Assembly (NCBI GenBank): GCA_013335845.1
Contig: JAAXUU010000092.1
Span: 734 to 6,284, forward strand
Length of the DNA: 5,551 bases
Source: Actinomycetota bacterium
GTDB lineage: Bacteria > Actinomycetota > Coriobacteriia > Coriobacteriales > RUG844
Direction: 5' to 3'
The position numbers and the translations under genes are program-made. The stretch's first letter is position 1; every line of letters starts with the position of its first letter. The notes below the pieces were generated by a model. It had not been told where the DNA came from. It did no database searches and saw only the letters and a program-made list of their open reading frames with translations. Positions 1 through 5,347 of this stretch are shown here, one piece after another.

Positions 1-693
1 TGTGGTTTCACGACCCTCGATGTAGTGGTAGCAACGCATCCCCACGAGGATCATATCGGCGGGCTTCTCTCTGTTTTGTGTTCGTTGGACGTCACCGAGG
101 CTCTGATATCCTCGGCCGCAGCGGACACGGAAACGTATCATGACCTGACCGAATCCCTTGTTCTGCAATCGATACCCACCCGCGTACCGGTAGCGGGGGA
201 GAGTTTCGCGCTGGGAGACGCGAAAGTCACGATTCTAACCAACGGGGATAGTCTCGCGGCATCATCGCAGAGTAGTTATGACGATAATGGCAGCAGTGAA
301 CTGAATGATGCCTCAATCGTAGTGCGCATCGATGTGGGCGATGACTCCTTCCTTCTTATGGGCGATGCCGAGAACGCCGTTGAATTCGCACTCATCGATG
401 GTTCTGCGGATCTCGATGTCGACGTACTGAAGGTCGGGCATCATGGAAGCAAGGATGCGTCATACTGGCAGTTCCTTGACGTGGTCACGCCTCGCTACGC
501 GGTAATCGAAGTCGGCAGGAACAATGATTACGGGTATCCTAAGGATAAGGTACTCGATCGTCTCGAAGATGCCGATGTCGAGGCGGTCTTCCGTACTGAT
601 AACGATAAGACGATCGTAGCCTCAACATCAGGTGAGGGTATCACGTTCACAACCCAGGGTCCGATTCTCGACGGGAACGAAGAAGGGGAGTAA
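1..693 (+). CDS. ComEC/Rec2-like metallo-beta-lactamase-fold hydrolase, C-terminal part
   Basis: The reading frame is open from base 1, so the gene starts outside the window and 230 residues plus the TAA stop are visible. The sequence shows HPHEDHIGG at residues 13-21 of the visible part, the HxHxDH metal-binding signature of the metallo-beta-lactamase fold. LLMGDAE follows near residue 126, supplying the later metal-ligand Asp, and KVGHHGSKDAS comes after it. The HHGS(K) block is typical of the C-terminal hydrolase domain of ComEC and of stand-alone secreted relatives. The family hydrolyses phosphodiesters or related substrates using two metal ions, usually zinc. Whether this protein also has a ComEC membrane channel, a signal peptide or a lipobox cannot be seen because the N-terminus is missing. 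A GTG at base 25 could be mistaken for a start, but it would cut the fold just before the metal motif and the frame continues upstream. The family is secure; the substrate is unknown. Confidence 0.88.
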   Translation, partial: CGFTTLDVVVATHPHEDHIGGLLSVLCSLDVTEALISSAAADTETYHDLTESLVLQSIPTRVPVAGESFALGDAKVTILTNGDSLAASSQSSYDDNGSSELNDASIVVRIDVGDDSFLLMGDAENAVEFALIDGSADLDVDVLKVGHHGSKDASYWQFLDVVTPRYAVIEVGRNNDYGYPKDKVLDRLEDADVEAVFRTDNDKTIVASTSGEGITFTTQGPILDGNEEGE

Positions 694-791
694 CCATCCT
701 CGGCCATCGTAACCTTGCGATCCGGTATGAATCCACCCGTTACCATGAATCCACCTGCACAGCAATCCCGGACATCCCGCCATATTCCATC

Positions 792-820
792 TTTACGCGA
801 GGGCGCCCGATGCGTATCAT
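792..820 (+). promoter_or_regulatory. Candidate promoter of the thiT-thiN operon
   Basis: A -35-like TTTACG (792-797) and a -10-like TATCAT (815-820, five of six consensus bases) are separated by 17 bases, the optimum for a vegetative sigma factor. Transcription would begin near base 827, just before the first pairing strand of the TPP aptamer, so position supports the call. The -35 matches only four of six consensus bases. Confidence 0.55.
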
Positions 821-830
821 CTCCAACTGT

Positions 831-934
831 AGACAACCCAATCGGGAGCTGTAGTAACGGCTGAGAGGCGCATTCATGCGCGACCGAGAAGACTGTGCCG
901 GTAATGCGGCGCAAGCAAAGCGGGAGAGTTTTTC
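831..934 (+). promoter_or_regulatory. TPP riboswitch (THI element) aptamer
   Basis: This leader matches the TPP aptamer in its conserved parts. P2 can form between TCGG (842-845) and CCGA (884-887). P3 forms between GCTGT (848-852) and ACGGC (857-861). The invariant CTGAGAG follows at 861-867. A variable hairpin comes next, GCGCA (868-872) with TGCGC (877-881). The pyrophosphate-sensing half shows GCCG (897-900), loop GTAATG (901-906) and CGGC (907-910), then GCGGGAG at 920-926, resembling the conserved GNAGGGA. P1 is weak: 832-837 can pair with 928-933 with one mismatch and one wobble. The segment between the P5 stem and GCGGGAG is longer than in the usual consensus. Known TPP riboswitches bind thiamine pyrophosphate and reduce expression of thiamine genes. 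The next two genes are thiamine uptake and thiamine phosphorylation, which fits. The outer boundaries are approximate. Confidence 0.9.
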
Positions 935-950
935 CGTTTCTCATCAGTTT

Positions 951-980
951 TTACCGGCTTCCCTCGAAAACGAGGAGAAG
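951..980 (+). promoter_or_regulatory. Expression platform: anti-P5 strand and Shine-Dalgarno sequestering hairpin
   Basis: TTACCGGC at 951-958 is the exact reverse complement of GCCGGTAA at 897-904, which forms the 5' strand and part of the loop of the aptamer's P5, so the two pairings exclude each other. Directly after it, CTTC+CCTCG (958-966) pairs with CGAGG+GAAG (971-975, 977-980) around an AAAA loop with one bulged A at 976. That stem buries the whole ribosome binding site GAGGAG (972-977), six bases before the thiT ATG. No stem followed by a clean U-tract was found, so translational control is more likely than transcription termination. The pairings are visible in the sequence; which one forms with ligand bound is inference. 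Confidence 0.65.
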
Positions 981-983
981 ACA

Positions 984-1604
984 ATGCGAAACAAGAAAGT
1001 CCTTATCATTGCGGAGATAGCCCTTGCCACTGCACTTGCGGCAGTACTCGGGCTCTGGCAGATCACCTTGCCGATAAACATCGCAGGAGGAAGTATCTCA
1101 CTTGCGATGTTACCGGTTCTGGTCCTTGCTCTTCGTCGCGGTCCGATCCCAGGAGCTATATGCGGTGCTTTATACGGAAGTCTCGACCTGATAATGGGGA
1201 AGGCCTATATCCTGCACTGGGCCCAGGTACTCCTGGATTACCCCTTACCCTACCTCGTTCTCGGTCTGGGCGTGGGCTTGTTCTCAGCGCTATACCTGAA
1301 GCAGATGCATGCCCGTGACTTCGGGAAAGCGAGTCTCATCGCCTCGATCGCCATAGTGGTCGGTGGCCTGTTGCGCTTCATCTGTCATACGCTATCCGGT
1401 GTCATATTCTTTGCAAGCTATGCAGGAGACATGAATGTCTGGGTGTATTCTCTTGGATATAACGCGACATATCTCGTCCCATCGCTTATCATTACCTTAG
1501 TGCTTGCGTTGCTGGTTTTACCTGCATTGCAACGCGCTGTGCCGGTTTCCGGAGACGATGGAAAGGAAGATACGTATGCCGTGGAGGAGAATCACACTTC
1601 CTGA
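984..1604 (+). CDS. thiT: Energy-coupling factor thiamine transporter, substrate-binding protein ThiT
   Basis: This 206-residue membrane protein is the thiamine-specific S component of an ECF transporter, which captures thiamine for uptake with the shared EcfA/EcfA'/EcfT module (not in this window). About six hydrophobic segments are visible, roughly at 6-29, 38-51, 54-72, 82-105, 116-143 and 157-182. Family signatures are GGSISLAMLPVLVLALRRG (35-53), LYGSLDL (63-69), HWAQVLLDYPL (78-88), RFICHTLSGVIFF (131-143) and YSLGYNATY (155-163). By comparison with the Lactococcus ThiT structure, D85-Y86, H135, Y155 and N160 are the likely thiamine contacts. The structural protein has Glu where D85 stands. 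The start is ATG 984, because it follows GAGGAG by six bases and lies after the riboswitch. An in-frame ATG at 876 falls inside the aptamer and is rejected. A polar tail of about 20 residues ends the protein. It should be repressed by TPP through the upstream riboswitch. Confidence 0.95.
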   Translation: MRNKKVLIIAEIALATALAAVLGLWQITLPINIAGGSISLAMLPVLVLALRRGPIPGAICGALYGSLDLIMGKAYILHWAQVLLDYPLPYLVLGLGVGLFSALYLKQMHARDFGKASLIASIAIVVGGLLRFICHTLSGVIFFASYAGDMNVWVYSLGYNATYLVPSLIITLVLALLVLPALQRAVPVSGDDGKEDTYAVEENHTS

Positions 1605-2343
1605 TCAGTACGCACTCATCGTTGCGGGGTCTCCTTACGGTCCTCCCGTGGAATTACTGCGAAGACTGAGTGAGAAGGCGACCCTCATCGTGGCGGCCGA
1701 TTCCGGAGCAGACCATCTCGCTAGGGCCGGTATTCCTTTCTCCCACATCGCGGGTGACTTCGACTCGATATCCGAAGAAGCCCGCGAATTCGCACGTTCC
1801 TGCGGAGCTGAATGGCATACGGTTCCGCAGGACAAGGATTTCACCGATCTCAGGTTCGCGTTGTTCATCGCACGCCAATCCGGCGCTTCGCATATCGTGC
1901 TTTCAGCCTGCACCGCAGGGAGGCTCGACCATGTGATGGGTGTCATGGGCACGATGATAGCGTCGAGCGACCTGCACCCGCTCCTGGTGGACGAGAACGA
2001 GATCGTCTGTATCCTTGGTGCCCAGGGGCCGCGCGCAAGCGTGGAACTCGCCGCTTTGGGTCTCAGTATCGGTGACACATTCAGCGTTTTGGCTCCGGTA
2101 GGCCCTGCGACGGTGACGGAAAAAGGTGTGCAGTGGCCACTCGATTATAAAGAGATAGCTCCGTTGGATGGTTTGGGGATCTCGAATGTCATGATTTCCG
2201 ACGACGCGACGGTTATAGCCGATGCGGGGGTGATTGTGGTGGTCGTCTCTCGCGGCCAGCGCAAGCTCGCACAGAAGCAGCGTGAACTTGCCTTATTGCA
2301 GCACGAGCTGGATCAGAAGCGATCGGAATTGGAATCAGTATGA
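1576..2343 (+). CDS. thiN: Thiamine pyrophosphokinase with leucine-zipper-like C-terminal tail
   Basis: The product (255 residues) transfers pyrophosphate from ATP to thiamine, giving TPP and AMP in the cytoplasm. The N-terminal catalytic domain shows AADSGAD (40-46), GDFDS (60-64), QDKDFTDLRFAL (85-96) and GRLDH (115-119), the characteristic ATP, magnesium and thiamine-site blocks of the family. A beta-rich thiamine-binding domain runs from about 135 to 225. Bacterial family members are usually about 200-220 residues, so residues 226-255 are extra: a charged, Gln-rich helix with leucines at 231, 238, 245 and 252. The start ATG 1576 has AAGGAAG six bases upstream. An alternative ATG at 1558 has only a badly spaced GGAG. 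The gene overlaps the end of thiT by 29 bases, which implies co-transcription and probably translational coupling, so the TPP riboswitch should control both. Its 3' end overlaps the convergent acetyltransferase gene by 31 bases. Confidence 0.93.
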   Translation: MPWRRITLPDQYALIVAGSPYGPPVELLRRLSEKATLIVAADSGADHLARAGIPFSHIAGDFDSISEEAREFARSCGAEWHTVPQDKDFTDLRFALFIARQSGASHIVLSACTAGRLDHVMGVMGTMIASSDLHPLLVDENEIVCILGAQGPRASVELAALGLSIGDTFSVLAPVGPATVTEKGVQWPLDYKEIAPLDGLGISNVMISDDATVIADAGVIVVVVSRGQRKLAQKQRELALLQHELDQKRSELESV

Positions 2344-2831
2344 TATTCGGCGGCAAGCTGGGAGATGGCGTCGCCGCATAGGCGGTAGTCGGTCCATTCG
2401 TCCATCTGCTGTGCCCCGAGTGATAGATAGAAATCGATACTGGGTTTGTTCCAGTCGAGACATGCCCATTCGAGACGCCCATACCCCTCTTCTACGCAGA
2501 TGCTTGCCAGTTTGGCGAGAAGTGACTTGCCGAGCCCCTTACCTCGCGCATGGGGTTGGACGTAGAGATCCTCAAGGTATATACCGGCGCGTCCGAGGAA
2601 CGTCGAGAAGTTGTTGAAGAAGAGTGCCATTCCGACTGTCTCATCATTCAAGTCCGCGAGGAGAACCTGCGCTTTCCCCTTGTCGAAAATCCATTCGGCC
2701 AAGGTGTCTTTATCGGCGATGACCTGGTCGCTCATCTTCTCGTATGCAGCGAGTTCCTCGATGAACCCGAGTATCGTTGCGATGTCATCACGCACAGCGA
2801 AGCGTATACTGATCTCGTTTTCTTTCGGCAT
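2313..2831 (-). CDS. GNAT-family N-acetyltransferase, spermidine/spermine (diamine) acetyltransferase type
   Basis: This 172-residue single-domain cytoplasmic enzyme should move an acetyl group from acetyl-CoA to an amine. The N-terminal helix ELAAYEKMSDQV (26-37) resembles the corresponding region of SSAT enzymes. The acetyl-CoA motif A is YLEDLYVQPHARGKGLG (85-101), with the RGKGLG pyrophosphate loop. The LEWACLDWN block (120-128) and FYLSLGA (134-140) complete motif B, and Y135 is in the usual place of the general-acid tyrosine. The real substrate (polyamine, thialysine, other small amine or amino acid) cannot be told from sequence. The start ATG at 2831 follows GGAG by five bases. A GTG at 2858 would place the start inside an inverted repeat and add nine residues not expected in the family. 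It is convergent with thiN, overlapping it by 31 bases. It lies downstream of rpmB on the same strand but beyond rpmB's terminator, so it probably needs its own promoter, which I could not place. Confidence 0.9.
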   Translation of the reverse strand: MPKENEISIRFAVRDDIATILGFIEELAAYEKMSDQVIADKDTLAEWIFDKGKAQVLLADLNDETVGMALFFNNFSTFLGRAGIYLEDLYVQPHARGKGLGKSLLAKLASICVEEGYGRLEWACLDWNKPSIDFYLSLGAQQMDEWTDYRLCGDAISQLAAEYHTDSNSDRF

Positions 2832-2854
2832 TCGTTCTCCGATACAATAATTAG

Positions 2855-2882
2855 ACACAGGGGCTTCTAGGAGCCCCTGTGT
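2855..2882. repeat. Perfect 11-bp inverted repeat upstream of the acetyltransferase gene
   Basis: ACACAGGGGCT (2855-2865) and AGCCCCTGTGT (2872-2882) are exact reverse complements around a six-base loop. There is no T-tract directly after the stem on either strand, so it is not a typical intrinsic terminator. It sits between the terminator of rpmB and the ribosome binding site of the acetyltransferase gene. It could be a second terminator relying on other factors, an mRNA leader hairpin, or an operator for a dimeric regulator. Confidence 0.8.
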
Positions 2883-2896
2883 AGCGGTACAACTAT

Positions 2897-2925
2897 AAAA
2901 AACGGGAGCGCATATGCTCCCGTTT
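2897..2925 (-). terminator. Rho-independent terminator of rpmB
   Basis: Read on the minus strand, a 10-bp perfect stem (AAACGGGAGC, 2925 to 2916, with GCTCCCGTTT, 2909 to 2900) is closed by a six-base loop. A run of six T (2902 to 2897) overlaps the end of the stem. It starts 25 bases beyond the rpmB stop codon. Read on the plus strand, only TTT follows the G/C part of the stem, so action is expected mainly in the rpmB direction. Confidence 0.88.
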
Positions 2926-2949
2926 ACGTTGCGGAACCTGTGGAAACGA

Positions 2950-3138
2950 CTAAGCGCGCTCTACTTTGCCGGCCTTCATGCACTTGGTGCAGATGTTGGC
3001 TTTTTGCGCATGGCCATCTTTTACAATGGTCACTTTTTGGATATTCGGGCTGAACGTGCGGTTCGTAACGCGGTGCGAGTGGCTAACGTTACGTCCGGCG
3101 GATGGGTGCTTGCCACAAACAGAACATACCTTCGACAT
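2950..3138 (-). CDS. rpmB: 50S ribosomal protein L28, four-cysteine (zinc-binding) form
   Basis: The 62-residue basic protein is L28 of the large ribosomal subunit. It begins MSKVCSVCGKHPSAGRNVSHS, followed by TNRTFSPNIQKV, the conserved L28 core. Two CxxC pairs (C5/C8 and C50/C53) make it the C+ form expected to hold a structural zinc ion. Many bacteria carry a cysteine-free paralogue that replaces it under zinc starvation. The start ATG at 3138 follows GGGAG with eight bases between. The frame extends upstream to 3183, but that extension does not look like L28. The gene is divergent from the asp23-fakA-recG operon, an arrangement also known around yloU-yloV in Bacillus. It is followed by its own terminator, so it is probably transcribed alone. 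Confidence 0.97.
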   Translation of the reverse strand: MSKVCSVCGKHPSAGRNVSHSHRVTNRTFSPNIQKVTIVKDGHAQKANICTKCMKAGKVERA

Positions 3139-3222
3139 TTCTCTTGCTCCCTTACATGAACGGTAATCAGTACCGAGTCTCAATTAAATCAAAAAAGCCT
3201 ATGAACCTTACCACAACGAAAA

Positions 3223-3228
3223 ATTATA
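3223..3228 (-). promoter_or_regulatory. Candidate -10 element of the rpmB promoter
   Basis: The minus strand reads a perfect TATAAT here, in an A/T-rich setting, which would start transcription near 3216 and give a leader of about 78 bases before rpmB. No convincing -35 is present; the best is a TTTGGT at a 16-base spacing (3250 to 3245). The leader contains a small hairpin, CGGTA and TACCG (3161-3165 and 3171-3175). Confidence 0.5.
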
Positions 3229-3288
3229 TTCAATCATCCCGACCACCAAATTCCATGAGGAACGCAAAACGTAGACGAAAGAATGATA

Positions 3289-3294
3289 TATACT
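3289..3294 (+). promoter_or_regulatory. Candidate -10 element of the asp23-fakA-recG promoter
   Basis: TATACT matches five of six -10 consensus bases and lies 42 bases before the Asp23-like gene's start codon, so the leader would be about 35 bases. No good -35 hexamer is visible 16-18 bases upstream, which makes this tentative. Confidence 0.4.
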
Positions 3295-3335
3295 GTATCG
3301 AACACAGACTATCATCTATCCTCAGGAGGGATAAC

Positions 3336-3683
3336 ATGACAAAGATAGTTCCCGGCAACTTGAGTATAACCAACGAGGTGATTGCGGATCTCGCGGGGCA
3401 TGCTGCTATGGAAAGCTACGGTGTGGTCGGCATGACTGCTCCGACATTGTCCGATGGTATAGCGAAAATATTACCGAAACAGCGCCTTCGCCGTGGTATC
3501 AAAGTCGAAACTGCGGAAAACGGTGTCAAAATCGACCTCTATGTGGTTATCGAACATGGTACGAATCTGACGACCGTTTCCAAAAACCTCGTCGACCAGG
3601 TTACGTTCGTGCTTGAGAACTATGCCCAGGTACCCATCGATTCCATCGAAGTCCATGTCCAAGATGTGAAAGTCCGCAATTAA
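3336..3683 (+). CDS. Asp23/Gls24 family protein (YloU-like)
   Basis: This 115-residue soluble protein belongs to the Asp23/Gls24 (DUF322) family, described in Gram-positive bacteria as envelope-stress or alkaline-shock associated. The evidence is the family pattern: ITNEVIADLAGHAAMESYGVVGM (residues 10-32), then RRGIKVETAENGVKIDLYVVIEHG, then a final strand set SIEVHVQDVKV. No signal peptide or membrane segment is present. The start ATG 3336 has an ideal AGGAGG five bases upstream. The frame is open further upstream to 3102, but that part is antisense to rpmB and has no family similarity. A FakA homologue follows after 43 bases without a terminator, the same pairing as yloU-yloV in Bacillus. 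The biochemical role is not established, and the constant link to FakA suggests membrane lipid or envelope homeostasis. Confidence 0.93.
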   Translation: MTKIVPGNLSITNEVIADLAGHAAMESYGVVGMTAPTLSDGIAKILPKQRLRRGIKVETAENGVKIDLYVVIEHGTNLTTVSKNLVDQVTFVLENYAQVPIDSIEVHVQDVKVRN

Positions 3684-3726
3684 TCAGAGGCAAAAGATTA
3701 TTTTCAAGAACCGGAGTCCAATACCA

Positions 3727-5343
3727 ATGACAACACCCAATTATCTGGCCTGTATCGCAACTGCATCCGAGGCCTTGAAAGTGCGTAAGGAAGAAGTCAA
3801 CCGCCTGAATGTATTCCCTGTTCCGGATGGTGACACAGGCACCAATATGTCCCTTACGCTTGAAACGGTTGTGAAAGAGTTATCCGTTTTACCCCTCGAT
3901 GCATCACTGGCTCAAGTCCGGAAAGCCATAACCCATGGCTCCCTCATGGGGGCGCGCGGAAACTCAGGTGTGATCACCAGCCAGATCCTCCGCGGTATAT
4001 GCGAGGGTCTTGAAGGTGCGACGGAATTCACGCCGCGTGTGATTGCGACTGCTATGGCACGGGGTGTCGACGTTTCTTTCCAAGCGGTGCGCAAGCCCGT
4101 CGAAGGTACGATTCTCACTGTGTTCCGCGATGCTTCCGAAGCGGCTTCCCAAGCCGCCGATGATGGGATGGAGCTGTTCGACGCCCTGCATTTCGTCTCT
4201 GAGGCGTCGTTTGCAAGCGTCAAGCGTACCCCGGAGCTCCTTCCCGTTCTCAAGGAGAACGGTGTCGTCGATGCGGGCGGATTCGGTCTCGCCATACTTA
4301 TCGAGGCGTTCGTAGGTGCGATAACCGGAGTCGGCGGATTCGTCCCCGATGCCGGCACCTTCTCGCGACCGGAGCCCCTCGTCGCCATCGAGCAGATAAA
4401 CGACTGGGAAGGCAGTGATTTTCTGTACTGCACAGAGTTCCTCGTTTTCGGTGAAACGATCGACCGGGAAGAAGTGGCTGCTTTCCTTGAGACGATGGGT
4501 GATTGCGACCTCATCGTCGGCGAGGTTCCCAACTTCAAGGTCCACGTCCATACAAACACCCCCGGCGAGGTACTCTCCTATATGACTGAACGCGGTCAGG
4601 TGGCCGAGGTTCACATCCATAACATGAGGCTTCAGAGCGAGGACCGCAGTGCGCAGATCACGGAGGAACAAAAAGAACCTCCCAAGCCCCTCGGTTTCGT
4701 TGCCGTCGCTTCGGGAAGCGGCATGGTCGAAATCCTCGAATCCCTCGGTGTCGACTACATCGTGAGCGGTGGCCAGACCATGAATCCCTCGACCCAGGAC
4801 CTTCTCGATGCTGTCGATAAGGTGAATGCCGAGAAGGTCATCATCCTTCCGAACAACAAGAATATCATCATGGCTGCACAAGCCGCTGCGGCTGCATCGA
4901 CGAAACCCGTCGGGGTCGTGAATACGAAAAGCGTGCTCGAATCGTTCGCCGCCATGTTCTGCGCCGATTCCAACCTGTCATTGGAAGAGAACTGCGATGC
5001 GATGACCGAGGCGATAGCTAACGTCAAAAGTGGCGAGATCACACAGGCTATCAAACATGCGAAGGCGGCAGATGGTAAGACTATCTGGAAAGGCGATATC
5101 ATCGGCATAGCCAACGGCTCAATCGATGTCGTCGGTAAATCCGTCGAAGATGTCACGTTGCGTCTTATCGGTAAGCTGATGGATGACGACATGGAAACTC
5201 TCACCATTTTGGCCGGGCGCGATCTATCTGACGAGGAATTCGACAAGATAATCAGTCGTATCGAAGATGCGTACCCGAATCTGGAAATCGATCGGCATCG
5301 TGGTGAACAGCCCTTGTATCCCATTGTGATGTCGGTCGAGTAA
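3727..5343 (+). CDS. fakA: Fatty acid kinase catalytic subunit FakA (DAK2 domain, YloV-like)
   Basis: The protein (538 residues, near the usual length of about 550) phosphorylates fatty acids held by a FakB (DegV-family) partner, making acyl-phosphate for phospholipid synthesis. The N-terminal DAK2-type ATP domain (about 1-200) shows NVFPVPDGDTGTNM (28-41), with D34 and D36 the likely magnesium ligands, then GARGNSGV (75-82) and a later ENGVVDAGGFG near 178-188. The middle domain has C235 and the pair H273/H275 in KVHVHT, in the position of the zinc-site Cys and His residues described for Staphylococcus FakA. The DegV-like C-terminal domain starts near GFVAVASGSGM (about 319) and ends with the typical GEQPLYPIVMSVE. 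No FakB is encoded in the window. Translation may start from GGAG (3713-3716), ten bases before the ATG, a rather long spacing; other starts would lose the N-terminal helix. Confidence 0.95.
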   Translation: MTTPNYLACIATASEALKVRKEEVNRLNVFPVPDGDTGTNMSLTLETVVKELSVLPLDASLAQVRKAITHGSLMGARGNSGVITSQILRGICEGLEGATEFTPRVIATAMARGVDVSFQAVRKPVEGTILTVFRDASEAASQAADDGMELFDALHFVSEASFASVKRTPELLPVLKENGVVDAGGFGLAILIEAFVGAITGVGGFVPDAGTFSRPEPLVAIEQINDWEGSDFLYCTEFLVFGETIDREEVAAFLETMGDCDLIVGEVPNFKVHVHTNTPGEVLSYMTERGQVAEVHIHNMRLQSEDRSAQITEEQKEPPKPLGFVAVASGSGMVEILESLGVDYIVSGGQTMNPSTQDLLDAVDKVNAEKVIILPNNKNIIMAAQAAAAASTKPVGVVNTKSVLESFAAMFCADSNLSLEENCDAMTEAIANVKSGEITQAIKHAKAADGKTIWKGDIIGIANGSIDVVGKSVEDVTLRLIGKLMDDDMETLTILAGRDLSDEEFDKIISRIEDAYPNLEIDRHRGEQPLYPIVMSVE

Positions 5344-5347
5344 TCGA

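Noticed and set aside
921..942. Possible intrinsic terminator in the riboswitch platform (hairpin near CGGGAG with T-rich runs)
   Set aside because: The stems are short with wobble pairs and the T-runs lie in the loop or are broken by C and G. The SD-covering hairpin downstream is far stronger.
528..944. Open frame of 138 codons on the minus strand across the hydrolase end and the thi leader
   Set aside because: It is antisense to the hydrolase gene and to the riboswitch, has no family features and no good ribosome binding site.
876..983. Extension of thiT to the upstream in-frame ATG at 876
   Set aside because: The added 36 residues are encoded by the TPP aptamer and platform, look unlike ThiT, and the ATG has no ribosome binding site. 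ATG 984 has GAGGAG at good spacing.
2832..2858. GTG start at 2858 for the acetyltransferase
   Set aside because: It starts inside the inverted repeat and lacks a ribosome binding site, while ATG 2831 has GGAG at five bases.
3102..3335. N-terminal extension of the Asp23-like protein
   Set aside because: The extension is antisense to the start of rpmB and crosses the promoter region. An ideal AGGAGG precedes the internal ATG at 3336.
3964..4881. Long open frame (305 codons) on the minus strand inside fakA
   Set aside because: It lies wholly opposite fakA, whose product has clear conserved motifs, and the antisense product shows no recognisable domain. It is typical codon-bias shadowing.
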